Below, piece after piece: positions 25,853 through 35,086 of a DNA stretch of 64,000 nucleotides. Position 1 is the stretch's first letter, and each line of letters starts with the position of its first letter. A program made the translations under genes and the position numbers. The stretch comes from 39-52-133 sp035531075. GTDB taxonomy: Bacteria > Pseudomonadota > Gammaproteobacteria > Burkholderiales > Gallionellaceae. The notes under the pieces are model-generated. The model did no database searches. It was not told the origin of the DNA and was given only the letters and a program-made list of their open reading frames with translations. The DNA is taken from the NCBI GenBank assembly GCA_035531075.1, contig DATKTO010000031.1, forward strand, positions 137,525 through 201,524. The letters are read 5' to 3'.

Positions 25853-27442
25853 TCATGCAGCGGCCGACAGATTAAATTGGCCCACTGCTTCATGCAATGT
25901 TCTGGAGGTCTGTACCAGCTCCATCATCGCATTGCGGGCACGTTCTATATCATTGGCTGTGGATGCGGTTATGGTTGCCACCGTATCGATATTGGCAGCT
26001 ATTTCCGTACCTACAGCCGATTGCTCCTCTGTCGCCGTTGCAATCTGGCGCATGATTTCGGTAACCAGATACACAGAGCGGTCAATTTTTTCAAGAACTT
26101 GCCCCATTTTTTCGCCATGGCGCACGCCCTGGCTTACTTCATCGCTAGCCTGTGTCATTGCTTCAGTAGCCAGCATGGTGCCGGCCTGTATCACCTTGAC
26201 GATGTTTGCTATATCAGTGGTCGAGGAGGCAGTTCGTTCGGCGAGCTTTCTGACTTCGTCGGCGACGACAGCGAATCCTCGCCCCTGTTCGCCGGCGCGT
26301 GCAGCTTCAATTGCGGCATTCAGAGCCAGCAGGTTGGTTTGTTCGGCAATTTCCTTGATCATGTTACTCACTGTTCCTATGCGAAGCAGCGAAGAGCTCA
26401 GTTCACTGATGGTAACCGCAGAAGAGCTGACTGTTGCATGAATGCGTGCCAGAGCGGCAATGGTGCTGCGGCCGGTCTCTGTGCCCGTTTTGACCAGCCC
26501 CATTGCTTCATTGCTCGCGCCTGCAGCAGAGGATGCGTTACCCGCGATTTCCCGGATGGTGATGCCCATCTCGTCAACGGCGCTGCTGACTTTGAATACC
26601 TTGTCAGACTGTGCCTTGGCATTGGACGTCACCGTTGTCGTCATCGCGCTGATGTCGTGGGCGGTTTTTTTTGTTTGATCTGCCGACATATGCACATCGC
26701 GCAAAATGCTTTCGAACCGCGCTATAAACCGGTTGATGGTTTTAGCCATCTGGCTGATTTCATCGTTATTTGCGGCAGGCAAGCGGCGGCTTAAATCGCC
26801 GCGATGCAGATGATCAACTACACGGGAAATATCTTCTACCCGTTTCTGCAGTCTGCGATTGAAGAATAGCTGGAACAGGGTAACGATAACTCCCGCCAGA
26901 ATCAGTGGTACAAGCACAATCCAGAGAACCTGGGCCATGTCGGATTTTATCTTTTTACCGAATGCACTTTCTTCAGAACTGTTCTTTGCCAGCATTGCGT
27001 CAAGATCGGTGACCATTGGCTCCAGGGTGGCTTTGAATAGTGCATCCGGAATCTGCAGGGCATCAGCCGGACTATCTGACGCAATGTTTATTGCGCCGTA
27101 AAAACCTTTTGCGTATACATCCCATGCCTTGACTATTGTGGCTATTTGACTAAGCGCATCATTGTCTGCAGACAGGCTGATGACCAGGTGGTGCAATTCA
27201 TGTATGTGTTCATCAGTTTTCTGCAACCTGTCCTTCGTATCCGGTAGAATTGGATCGGCTCTGGCGATGGCGAGCGATGTTGCCTTGATTTCGAGCAGGC
27301 TTTTGTCAATGATTTGCGTGGACTGATATTGGTCAAACTCGCGTCGCAACAGATTCAGATTTATCGTGACAATAATGATGACGAGGAGGAGGCCTGCAAT
27401 GGTCGCCATGGTCATGATGCGCAATTGATTTTGAAGTGTCAT
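25853..27442 (-). CDS. Methyl-accepting chemotaxis protein
   Basis: A 529-residue chemoreceptor. TM1 is near residues 10-30, a four-helix-type periplasmic domain spans about 35-180, TM2 (VLWIVLVPLILAGVIVTLF) follows, then a HAMP region (RRLQKRVEDISRVVDHL) and a signalling domain with the hairpin tip EIAEQTNLLALNAAIEAARAGEQ. A C-terminal CheR pentapeptide is absent. It is transcribed alone. Confidence 0.93.
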   Translation of the reverse strand: MTLQNQLRIMTMATIAGLLLVIIIVTINLNLLRREFDQYQSTQIIDKSLLEIKATSLAIARADPILPDTKDRLQKTDEHIHELHHLVISLSADNDALSQIATIVKAWDVYAKGFYGAINIASDSPADALQIPDALFKATLEPMVTDLDAMLAKNSSEESAFGKKIKSDMAQVLWIVLVPLILAGVIVTLFQLFFNRRLQKRVEDISRVVDHLHRGDLSRRLPAANNDEISQMAKTINRFIARFESILRDVHMSADQTKKTAHDISAMTTTVTSNAKAQSDKVFKVSSAVDEMGITIREIAGNASSAAGASNEAMGLVKTGTETGRSTIAALARIHATVSSSAVTISELSSSLLRIGTVSNMIKEIAEQTNLLALNAAIEAARAGEQGRGFAVVADEVRKLAERTASSTTDIANIVKVIQAGTMLATEAMTQASDEVSQGVRHGEKMGQVLEKIDRSVYLVTEIMRQIATATEEQSAVGTEIAANIDTVATITASTANDIERARNAMMELVQTSRTLHEAVGQFNLSAAA

Positions 27443-27713
27443 ATTCCCGTTTGAAGTAAGTTTTGTCGTTTATGGGCAGGGTGGCGCGGCGGTAGCTGGC
27501 GTTATAGGCCCGATCCCTGGAATTGATTGTCGTCTAATTGTGTTACACAATTGTTGCAGTTTGCCGCGACTCGCCGCAGCGCTTGCATCACCAGCCGCCA
27601 GCCCCACAATGCACGCGGGGTAGGAGGGCGCAAGCAGGCGAATGTGCGCCCCGCAGCCTGCAAAAAAAATCGGATATGCAGTAAAAAATGAATAAATTCA
27701 GAATATTGATTGC

Positions 27714-28715
27714 ATGAGAGCCACAGTGTCAGGTGCGCGAATATTGTTGGCTCTTGCCTTGATGGCCCCAGTCTTTTGTGCTGCCGGCGACGAACTGATG
27801 CAGTGTGCAAGCCAGACTGACGATCAGGAGCGGCTGAAATGCTATGACGCTGCTCAGGCCGGTGCCATTGCAGCAGCGGCAACACGCAGCTACCTCACGC
27901 GAACATGGGATCTGGATAACCGGGATGATGAATTGTTGGGAGACAGTCAGTCTCCGCTCAGGCCACACCGGATTTCCTATTTGATTGTGCGCCGAAGCGG
28001 CGAGGCAAATGCGCAACCGTACTCTCCCACACATGCTGCAGCCGTTGCTCCCCTGGATATTGAGATCACCGAGCTGAAATTTCAGTTCAGCCAGAAAGCA
28101 AAGGTATTGAATCCGGTAAAGATTAATTTTTTGGGATTGACCGGATTTCGCCTCTGGGCGGCATATACCCAGCAATCAAACTGGCAGGCATTTAATGCCG
28201 GCAACTCATCACCGTTCCGTGAAACCAATTACGAACCCGAATTGATGGTCACGTTCAGCACGGGCAATCAATACGGCTTGAAACTCATCAATCTGGGGTA
28301 TGTGCATGAATCCAATGGCCGCGATTTAACTGGCTCGCGCAGCTGGAATCGCACCTATGTGCAAGGCGGATGGGAAACCGACACATTGTCTTTGATGCTG
28401 CGGGGCTGGTGGCGCATACCCGAAAATATCGCAAATGATGACAATCCGGATATCGAGGAATACGTCGGCCGGGCTGAAGCGACATTGCGCTGGGAACCGC
28501 TGGATCGCAGTCAGGTGGTTGATCTGACCCTGCGCAACAATCTCAGATCAGGCGAGAACCGTGGCTTTGTGCAGGTGGATTGGGCCACCCCAGTTACAGT
28601 GAGCAAGTCGACCAAGCTGCATATTCAGTTCACTTCCGGTTATGGCGAAAGCCTGATTGACTATAATTTCTTACAGACAACGCTGGGCTTGGGCGTTTCA
28701 TTCCGCGACTGGTAA
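27714..28715 (+). CDS. pldA: Outer membrane phospholipase A (OMPLA)
   Basis: A 333-residue outer-membrane esterase hydrolysing phospholipids. A signal peptide (ILLALALMAPVFCAAG) is followed by about 110 residues of linker and a beta-barrel. The catalytic triad H198, S200 (HESNGR) and N212 (SRSWNR) has the same spacing as E. coli H142/S144/N156. The protein ends in an aromatic residue (FRDW), as outer-membrane barrels do. The soluble N-terminal part, with two Cys near 31 and 43, is longer than in E. coli. Confidence 0.92.
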   Translation: MRATVSGARILLALALMAPVFCAAGDELMQCASQTDDQERLKCYDAAQAGAIAAAATRSYLTRTWDLDNRDDELLGDSQSPLRPHRISYLIVRRSGEANAQPYSPTHAAAVAPLDIEITELKFQFSQKAKVLNPVKINFLGLTGFRLWAAYTQQSNWQAFNAGNSSPFRETNYEPELMVTFSTGNQYGLKLINLGYVHESNGRDLTGSRSWNRTYVQGGWETDTLSLMLRGWWRIPENIANDDNPDIEEYVGRAEATLRWEPLDRSQVVDLTLRNNLRSGENRGFVQVDWATPVTVSKSTKLHIQFTSGYGESLIDYNFLQTTLGLGVSFRDW

Positions 28716-28786
28716 AGCTGATCACAGCAGAACTTGTGCCCAGGGTCACCGCTTCGTGGGTTACTACCAGGTCAGAAGCAGGACTC

Positions 28787-28837
28787 GTAGGGTGCATCCC
28801 ACGCACCACAGGCATTGGTGCATGGGACGCACCCTAC
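28787..28837. repeat. GTAGGGTGCG-type inverted repeat, copy 1
   Basis: gtagggtgcatcccacgcacc and ggtgcatgggacgcaccctac form a long stem around a short loop. The same sequence family recurs at 30194-30244, 39277-39320 and, in a diverged form, 48403-48479. It is a REP-like palindrome in the pldA-proB gap. Confidence 0.8.
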
Positions 28838-28894
28838 GATAGTTGTCGTTGTATTGAAACAACTATGAAATAAATTGGGATGAAACAGGCTTGC

Positions 28895-29020
28895 CTGCAC
28901 CGCAACCTGGTATTGCTAAAGCAACAGATTGTGGCTGCGGCCACCGCTACGCGGTTTAACTTGCTCTGCAAGTTAGCCTTCACCGCAATCTCGTGTTGCT
29001 AAAGCAACACGAGATTGTCT
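28895..29020. repeat. Structured repeat after proB with a second copy of the gene's end
   Basis: Leftward from the proB stop: a 14-bp hairpin spans the last codons and TAG (caatctcgtgttgc/gcaacacgagattg), then cggtgaaggctaacttgc-aga-gcaagtta, accgc-gta-gcggt, ggccgcagcc. After that comes caatctgttgctttag, a degenerate repeat of proB's final codons, followed by caataccaggttgcggtg. The period is 86 bp. The middle part is shared with 39390-39466 behind argF. Confidence 0.65.
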
Positions 29021-30117
29021 CGATGAATGAGCTCGGGTTCGTCTACGTAGCCGAGGATGGCTTCGATCTCGCTGCTGGCATGGCGTGCGATGCGACGCGC
29101 TTCGCTGGCGTTGTAGTTGATCAGGCCGCGCGCAATGTCGTGGCCGCTGTTATCCAGGATTGCCACCACGGCACCGCGCTGAAATTCCCCTGAAACTGCA
29201 CTGACGCCTATGGACAGCAGGCTCTTGCCTTCATTGCGCAAGGCGTGCACGGCACCCGCATCCAGCATGATTTTGCCGACGACTTGCAGGTGATCTGCCA
29301 GCCATTGCTTGCGTGCATCCAGCCCCATTTGCTGGGCGGTGAGCAGGGTGCCTATGCTTTCACCCTGCATCAGGCGCGGCATCACGTTGGGCTCGTGGCC
29401 GGAGGCAATGGCGGTGTGGGCGCCGCTGCGCGCAGCGCGTTTGGCCGCCAAAATTTTGGTGAGCATGCCGCCGCGGCCGATAGAGCTGCCGGCGCCGCCT
29501 GCCATGGCTTCCAGTTTTACATCGCCTGCTTCGGCAAGGCTGACCAGCGTGGCACTGGGATCCTTGCGCGGATCTGCGGTATAGAGGCCGGTCTGGTCGG
29601 TAAGAATGACCAGCACGTCGGCCTCGATCAGGTTGGCAACGAGTGCGCCCAGCGTGTCGTTGTCGCCGAACTTGATTTCATCGGTCACGACGGTGTCGTT
29701 TTCGTTGATGATGGGGATGACGCCAAGGGTGAGCAGGGTGCGCAGGGTGGAGCGGGCGTTGAGGTAACGCTCGCGGTCGGTGAGGTCGGCATGGGTGAGG
29801 AGGACCTGTGCGGTGCGCAGCTCGTGCGCGATGAAGCAGCTTTCATAGACATGCACCAGGCCCATCTGCCCCACTGCAGCAGCGGCCTGCAGTTCATGCA
29901 CTGCGCTGGGGCGCACCTTCCAGCCCAAACGCTGCATGCCTTCGGCAATCGCACCCGAGGAAACAACGACAACTTCAAGCCCCGACTTGCGCAGCACGGC
30001 GATTTGTTGCGCCCAGTTGCTGATCGCTTTTCTGTCCAGCCCTTCACCCTGGTTGGTAACGAGGCTGCTGCCTACTTTGACGACGATGCGTCTGGCTTGG
30101 GTTAAGACGGTTTGCAT
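28999..30117 (-). CDS. proB: Glutamate 5-kinase
   Basis: A 372-residue enzyme for the first step of proline synthesis. The amino-acid-kinase domain begins ARRIVVKVGSSLVTN and shows VVSSGAIAEGM, NENDTVVTDEIKFGDND and GTGG-like GAGSSIGRGGM. A PUA domain occupies the last 90 residues (GAVHALRNEGKSLLSIGV). Length matches ProB. It follows obg on the same strand, a common betaproteobacterial order. The final codons lie in a hairpin. Confidence 0.96.
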   Translation of the reverse strand: MQTVLTQARRIVVKVGSSLVTNQGEGLDRKAISNWAQQIAVLRKSGLEVVVVSSGAIAEGMQRLGWKVRPSAVHELQAAAAVGQMGLVHVYESCFIAHELRTAQVLLTHADLTDRERYLNARSTLRTLLTLGVIPIINENDTVVTDEIKFGDNDTLGALVANLIEADVLVILTDQTGLYTADPRKDPSATLVSLAEAGDVKLEAMAGGAGSSIGRGGMLTKILAAKRAARSGAHTAIASGHEPNVMPRLMQGESIGTLLTAQQMGLDARKQWLADHLQVVGKIMLDAGAVHALRNEGKSLLSIGVSAVSGEFQRGAVVAILDNSGHDIARGLINYNASEARRIARHASSEIEAILGYVDEPELIHRDNLVLL

Positions 30118-30193
30118 GTGTATTAAAAATCCTATAAATCGCTTACGGGATATCCGCTTATTCCATTTTTATTTAAGAGCATGAACAATTGAC

Positions 30194-30244
30194 GTAGGGT
30201 GTGTCCCACGCACCTCTGTATTTGGTGCGTGGGACGCACCCTAC
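30194..30244. repeat. GTAGGGTGCG-type inverted repeat, copy 2
   Basis: gtagggtgtgtcccacgcacc and ggtgcgtgggacgcaccctac form a near-perfect stem in the obg-proB gap. It is closely related to 28787-28837. Confidence 0.85.
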
Positions 30245-30273
30245 GATATTCCGCTTCTTATCTGTAATTGGAA

Positions 30274-31368
30274 TTAATTATCGTCCAGTGGATTGTATAT
30301 TTTTACCGGTTCTTCCGCTGCTGCTATTACTGCAGGCGCTGGCGCATTAGCCGCTTCCTGCGCTGCAATCTCGTTCAGGTATTCCATGATGGCATAGGTC
30401 AGCTCCTTGCAGCCGTCGCCATTGATCGCAGAAATTACAAAGTAGCGCGTGTCCTTGCCGAATTCCTTGAGGAAAGCCGCAATTCTTTCTTCGCGGTTAT
30501 CCAGCAGGTCGACCTTGTTCAAAACCAGCCAGCGCGGTTTCTCATACAGCGACTCGTCGTATTTTCTGAGTTCGTTCAGAATGGCACGCGCCTCATGTAC
30601 CGGGTCAACGCCTTCGTACATCGGTGCAATATCGACAATATGCAGCAACAGGCGGGTGCGCGCCAGATGGCGCAAGAACTGGTGGCCCAGTCCGTGGCCT
30701 TCCGCTGCGCCTTCTATCAGTCCGGGTATGTCGGCGATGACGAAGCTTTTTTCAGCAGACACGCGCACCACACCGAGGTTGGGATGCAGTGTTGTGAAAG
30801 GGTAGTCGGCCACTTTTGGGCGCGCGGCTGACACGGCGCGAATAAAGGTTGATTTGCCCGCGTTAGGCATGCCCAGCAGGCCCACGTCGGCCAGCACCTT
30901 GAGTTCCAGTTTCAATTCGCGGCGCTCGCCTTCGCCGCCAGGCGTAGTCTGACGCGGGGTGCGGTTGGTGCTGGACTTGAAGTGCAAGTTGCCGAGGCCG
31001 CCCTTGCCGCCCTGGGCGAGCAGTGCCTTGTCGCCATCGTGAGTCAGGTCGGCAATTATCTCGCCACTGGTTAGGTCAGTAATCACCGTGCCCACCGGCA
31101 TGCGCAGAATCACATCGTCCGCGCCCTTGCCGTAACAATCCGCGCCGCTGCCGGACTCGCCGTTCCTGGCGCGGTGCATGCGGGCGAAACGGTAGTCCAC
31201 CAGAGTGTTGATGTTGCGATCCGCGACGGCATAGACTGAGCCGCCCCAGCCGCCATCGCCGCCATCGGGACCGCCCTTGGCGATATACTTTTCGCGTCTG
31301 AAGCTGGCGGCACCTTTGCCACCATCGCCTGCGATTACTTCAATTTGTGATTCGTCGATAAACTTCAT
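30274..31368 (-). CDS. obg: Obg-family GTPase
   Basis: A 364-residue ribosome-associated GTPase (ObgE/CgtA). The N-terminal glycine-rich Obg fold (MKFIDESQIEVIAGDGGKGA) covers residues 1-158, then G1 is GMPNAGKST, G3 DIPGLIEG, and G4 NKVD. The acidic C-terminal tail is short. The ATG at 31368 follows AGGA and matches the universal Obg start; the open frame extends six codons further. It is downstream of rpmA, as in most proteobacteria. Confidence 0.96.
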   Translation of the reverse strand: MKFIDESQIEVIAGDGGKGAASFRREKYIAKGGPDGGDGGWGGSVYAVADRNINTLVDYRFARMHRARNGESGSGADCYGKGADDVILRMPVGTVITDLTSGEIIADLTHDGDKALLAQGGKGGLGNLHFKSSTNRTPRQTTPGGEGERRELKLELKVLADVGLLGMPNAGKSTFIRAVSAARPKVADYPFTTLHPNLGVVRVSAEKSFVIADIPGLIEGAAEGHGLGHQFLRHLARTRLLLHIVDIAPMYEGVDPVHEARAILNELRKYDESLYEKPRWLVLNKVDLLDNREERIAAFLKEFGKDTRYFVISAINGDGCKELTYAIMEYLNEIAAQEAANAPAPAVIAAAEEPVKIYNPLDDN

Positions 31369-31493
31369 TTTTTTCCTAAAAGGCAATTGTCCGCAGATTT
31401 TGAGAGCCAGAAACTATTAGTACAACCTGGCTGCTCAGTTTGCTTGAACCCGGTCATCTGCGGAATGATTAGGCTTTTCAGGTGTTAGTTTAA

Positions 31494-31525
31494 AACGAAA
31501 AAAGCCCTACCTTGCGATAGGGCTT
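31494..31525 (-). terminator. Rho-independent terminator of rplU-rpmA
   Basis: On the minus strand, aagcccta/tagggctt with an 8-nt loop is followed by ttttttcg, 20 bp after rpmA. Obg expression would need read-through or its own promoter in 31369-31493. Confidence 0.88.
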
Positions 31526-31544
31526 GTGATCAGTGTCGTTTTGC

Positions 31545-31802
31545 TTACGCAGGAACTACAATGACTGTTCTGCGTTTCGATGCGCCCTTGATCGCAAACT
31601 GAACTTTGCCGGTGATCTTGGCAAACAGCGTGTGATCCTTGCCCATGCCAACGTTGTCGCCAGCGTGAAATTCTGTGCCGCGTTGACGAATAATGATGCT
31701 GCCCGCGCTAATCAATTCACCGCCGTAGGCTTTAACACCCAGTCGTTTCGAGTGCGAGTCGCGGCCGTTACTGGTACTGCCTCCGCCTTTTTTCGATGCC
31801 AT
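31545..31802 (-). CDS. rpmA: 50S ribosomal protein L27
   Basis: An 85-residue ribosomal protein with the standard start MASKKGGGSTSNGRDSHSKR and GVKAYGGELISAGSIIIRQRG. L27 reaches the peptidyl-transferase centre through its N-terminal tail. It is 18 bp downstream of rplU. Confidence 0.98.
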   Translation of the reverse strand: MASKKGGGSTSNGRDSHSKRLGVKAYGGELISAGSIIIRQRGTEFHAGDNVGMGKDHTLFAKITGKVQFAIKGASKRRTVIVVPA

Positions 31803-31820
31803 TTTGCTACTCCTTCAGAA

Positions 31821-32132
31821 TTAAGCCTTGAATCCGTCGATACGGATCTCGGTGTAGTTTTGACGATGTCCTTGATGCTTCTGGTAATGCTTACGACGAC
31901 GCATCTTGAAGATCTTTACTTTGTCATGACGGCCGTTGGCCAGGATGGTCGCAGTGACAGTCGCGCCAACCAGCAGAGGCTTGCCGACAGATACCTTGTC
32001 GCCATCGCCCAGCATCAGCACTTTGTCAAACACGATCGCACTGCCGACATCGCCGTCCAGGGATTCAATTTTCAGGGTTTCACCCTTGATTACACGGTAT
32101 TGCTTACCGCCGGTCTTAATTACTGCGTACAT
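31821..32132 (-). CDS. rplU: 50S ribosomal protein L21
   Basis: A 103-residue protein starting MYAVIKTGGKQYRV and ending RQNYTEIRIDGFKA; KMRRRKHYQKHQGHRQ is the L21 signature that binds 23S rRNA. First gene of the rplU-rpmA operon; a good sigma-70 promoter lies 70 bp upstream. Confidence 0.98.
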   Translation of the reverse strand: MYAVIKTGGKQYRVIKGETLKIESLDGDVGSAIVFDKVLMLGDGDKVSVGKPLLVGATVTATILANGRHDKVKIFKMRRRKHYQKHQGHRQNYTEIRIDGFKA

Positions 32133-32203
32133 GACAACCTCGCTTAAAATTCGGTTTTCCTGCGCATCGCATCGCGCAGCGCATTACTTTTTCAGAGCCG
32201 CGC

Positions 32204-32232
32204 ATTATACATAAACTTTACCCGCCTTCCAA
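32204..32232 (-). promoter_or_regulatory. Predicted sigma-70 promoter of rplU-rpmA
   Basis: On the minus strand, -35 TTGGAA (32227-32232), a 17-bp spacer and -10 TATAAT (32204-32209). The leader to the rplU ATG is about 65 nt. It also lies just upstream of the rho 3' end, so the two units are independent. Confidence 0.75.
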
Positions 32233-32264
32233 ATGGTTTTTAAACCCTCAACTTTTTAACCGGG

Positions 32265-33521
32265 CTAGCGGCGCATCGAATCAAAGAAATCGGCATTGCC
32301 TTTTGTAGCCTTGATTTTGTCCATCAAGAACTCCATCGCTTCCAGTTCATCCATTGGATACAGCAACTTGCGCAAAACCCATATGCGCTGCAGCACGTCA
32401 GCCTTGATCAGCAGCTCTTCCTTGCGGGTGCCGGAACGGTTGACGTTGATGGCAGGGTAGATACGCTTCTCGGCCATACGGCGTTCGAGGTGTATCTCCA
32501 TATTGCCGGTACCCTTGAACTCCTCGTAGATCACATCGTCCATGCGCGAGCCGGTATCGACCAGCGCGGTGGCGATAATGGTGAGCGAGCCGCCTTCTTC
32601 CACGTTGCGCGCCGCACCAAAGAAGCGCTTGGGGCGCTGCAGCGCGTTGGCATCCACACCGCCGGTCAGCACCTTGCCGGAAGACGGGATCACGGTGTTG
32701 TAGGCGCGTGCCAGCCGGGTGATGGAGTCGAGCAGGATGACCACGTCCTTTTTGTGTTCCACCAAACGTTTGGCTTTCTCCAGCACCATTTCGGCAACCT
32801 GTACGTGGCGTGTGGCGGGTTCATCGAAGGTCGATGCGACTACCTCGCCGCGCACGGTGCGCTGCATTTCAGTCACCTCTTCCGGACGCTCGTCGATCAG
32901 CAGCACGATCAGGTGAGAATCCGGGTAGTTGGCTGAAATCGAATGCGCGATATGTTGCAGCATCACGGTCTTGCCGGATTTGGGCGATGCGACCAGCAGG
33001 CCGCGCTGGCCTTTGCCGATCGGCGCAATCATGTCGATGATGCGGCCGGTGATGTTTTCCTCTGCGCGGATGTCTCGTTCCAGGATCATCTGCTGGGTCG
33101 GAAACAGCGGTGTCAGGTTTTCAAACAGAATCTTGTTCTTTGCGTTTTCGGGCGGCTCGGAGTTGACCTTGTCAACCTTGACCAGCGCTACATAGCGTTC
33201 GCCATCCTTGGGGGTGCGTATCTCGCCCTCGATCGAGTCACCGGTATGCAGGTTGAAACGTCGCACCTGGCTCGGGCTGACATAGATGTCATCCGGGCTG
33301 GCCAGATACGAAGTGTCAGGCGAACGCAGGAATCCGAAGCCATCGGGCAGCACTTCCAGCGTACCTTCGCCGAAAATGCTTTCGCCATTTTTCGCATAAC
33401 TTTTAAGCATGGCGAAGATCAGATCCTGTTTGCGCATGCGGCTGGCATTATCGATATTCATGGCGAGGGCCATGTCTACCAGTTCGGTGACGTGTTTGGT
33501 TTTAAGGTCAGATAAATGCAT
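32265..33521 (-). CDS. rho: Transcription termination factor Rho
   Basis: A 418-residue hexameric RNA helicase. The N-terminal domain starts MHLSDLKTKHVTELVDMA, the RNA-binding cold-shock domain has EVLPDGFGFLRS, Walker A is ASPKSGKTV, and Walker B with the Q/R-loops includes LLDSITRLARAYN and GGVDANALQRPKRFFGAARN. Length matches E. coli Rho (419). It lies 188 bp after trxA; that leader holds G-rich pyrimidine-poor sequence with no evident terminator. Confidence 0.98.
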   Translation of the reverse strand: MHLSDLKTKHVTELVDMALAMNIDNASRMRKQDLIFAMLKSYAKNGESIFGEGTLEVLPDGFGFLRSPDTSYLASPDDIYVSPSQVRRFNLHTGDSIEGEIRTPKDGERYVALVKVDKVNSEPPENAKNKILFENLTPLFPTQQMILERDIRAEENITGRIIDMIAPIGKGQRGLLVASPKSGKTVMLQHIAHSISANYPDSHLIVLLIDERPEEVTEMQRTVRGEVVASTFDEPATRHVQVAEMVLEKAKRLVEHKKDVVILLDSITRLARAYNTVIPSSGKVLTGGVDANALQRPKRFFGAARNVEEGGSLTIIATALVDTGSRMDDVIYEEFKGTGNMEIHLERRMAEKRIYPAINVNRSGTRKEELLIKADVLQRIWVLRKLLYPMDELEAMEFLMDKIKATKGNADFFDSMRR

Positions 33522-33709
33522 AGGGTGGGATATGGGAGGGCGAAGTTTTAGGAGAATTGGCCAGGGAGGTTCAGAGAGATCCGAGGAGATTGTTACAGTC
33601 AGTTCGGTTGATGCGGGAAAGTCACTGCCTGGGCTGTCTTGCGAGATTTATGTTTGATTTTTTACTCTGTTGAGGATAGAAGACAATCAGGACAGTGAGG
33701 TTATACAGA

Positions 33710-34036
33710 TCAGATATGGCTGTCAATAAAAGCAGTTAGTTGGGATTTGGACAGGGCGCCAACCTTTGTGGCTTCAATGTTGCCATTCTTGAACAGCATC
33801 AGCGTAGGGATGCCGCGTACACCGTACTTGGCCGGGGTGGCCTGGTTCTCGTCAATATTTACTTTTGCGACGTTGAGGCGGCCTGCATACTCTTGAGATA
33901 CCTCATCCAGAATCGGCGCAATCATGCGGCAGGGACCGCACCACTCCGCCCAGTAATCAACCAGCACAGGCAGAGGAGATTGCAGTACTTCGGCAGCAAA
34001 GGTTGCATCAGTAATGTAACGGATATGTTCGCTCAT
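33710..34036 (-). CDS. trxA: Thioredoxin 1
   Basis: A 108-residue disulfide reductase with the active site W32-C33-G34-P35-C36 and the cis-Pro segment GIPTLMLFKNG. It stands just upstream of rho, as in E. coli. Confidence 0.97.
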   Translation of the reverse strand: MSEHIRYITDATFAAEVLQSPLPVLVDYWAEWCGPCRMIAPILDEVSQEYAGRLNVAKVNIDENQATPAKYGVRGIPTLMLFKNGNIEATKVGALSKSQLTAFIDSHI

Positions 34037-34278
34037 AGTGTGTCTCGCTTTATTTATTATTGACGAATGATTGTGCTAAAAGTGTTTGTATTGCGGGGTT
34101 GATTGGGAGGTGCGACAGGTTCGAAGTCCGTATCCTAACCAAAAAACGGCAGAATGTGAAGTATTTGTGCATGTTGAATTTTCCTGTCGCGGCTAATTTG
34201 GGCCGGAAGCCCGCGTATGCGGGTTTCTTGCAGGGAATCAGGGTATAGAAGTTGAGAGGAAAAAAAGCAGGCCTTCGC

Positions 34279-35085
34279 CTACATATGCCAGATATGCAGG
34301 GTTGAGTGATGCATATCATCCAGGGTGATTGAGTACTGCGGCGGATGCTCCGGTACTGCGAACGAGTTGCTGATAAATAATGTGCCTGGGCGCATCTCTT
34401 GTTTTACTTTATGCCACAACTGTGCCATCGGTACCGGTGACAGGTAGGCGAACACCACATCGTATGGCGCAAGATTGCACGTCCACAGGCTGCCCCACTG
34501 CACCCGGCAATTGGAATAGTTGCCCAATTTAATTCTTAACCGGCTCAGCAAATAAGGCAAGGGTGCGTTTTCTACGCCGCAGTAGAGGCCGTCCGGGCGT
34601 ACAGAGGCCAGATGGGTCAATACGCCACCCATGCCCGAACCCATATCCATGAAGGTGAAATTGTTGCCTGTTCCGGCAGAGGGAGGCTGGCTGGCTGGGC
34701 TGGACAGGTCGGCAGGTGGCAAGAGTTCTTCCAGCGTCTGCCATACCCTCTTGCTGGACAGATACAGCGGTACCTGGCTGCGAAAAGTGCTCCAGTAAAC
34801 CACCAGCATGACCAGAAATGCTGCAAGGAAAAATCCGGAAGGTAGATGCAGTTTCAGCATCAACACCACTGCGGGGGCAAACAGCAGCTGGATCGGCAAC
34901 CACCAGCGCGCAAGGCCTGCAAAGTGGCTGAGGACTGCGGCGAGGGCGCCTACGAGCAAGGCGAAAACCAGCGGCTGCGGCGACAGGCTGGCAATGCGCA
35001 GGCACAACAAGGCTAGCAGAAAGGCCAATGATTGCAGCAGCAGCGCAGTGACAGACGGTGGCAGTTTGGCCATCAGGGTGTTCAA
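34279..35085 (-). CDS. Membrane-anchored class I SAM methyltransferase
   Basis: A 268-residue protein: four to five hydrophobic helices in residues 10-100, then a cytoplasmic SAM-binding domain with motif I FMDMGSGMGGVLTHLA and motif II-like GLYCGVENAPL, then YDVVFAYLSP as motif IV. The substrate is unknown. It overlaps nothing and lies 1 bp after the DJ-1-like gene, suggesting one transcript. The region between its stop and trxA (34037-34278) has no gene. Confidence 0.7.
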   Translation of the reverse strand: MNTLMAKLPPSVTALLLQSLAFLLALLCLRIASLSPQPLVFALLVGALAAVLSHFAGLARWWLPIQLLFAPAVVLMLKLHLPSGFFLAAFLVMLVVYWSTFRSQVPLYLSSKRVWQTLEELLPPADLSSPASQPPSAGTGNNFTFMDMGSGMGGVLTHLASVRPDGLYCGVENAPLPYLLSRLRIKLGNYSNCRVQWGSLWTCNLAPYDVVFAYLSPVPMAQLWHKVKQEMRPGTLFISNSFAVPEHPPQYSITLDDMHHSTLHIWHM

Positions 35086-35086
35086 A

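Noticed and set aside
34100..34145. tRNA-like 3' half: ggttcgaagtcc followed by a CCA end
   Set aside because: The T-stem does not pair properly and no D-arm, anticodon arm or matching acceptor strand lies upstream; at most a remnant.
34050..34319. An 89-codon leftward frame between the methyltransferase gene and trxA
   Set aside because: It overlaps the methyltransferase 3' end, contains a hairpin repeat (gcccgcgtatgcgggt) and has no conserved features.
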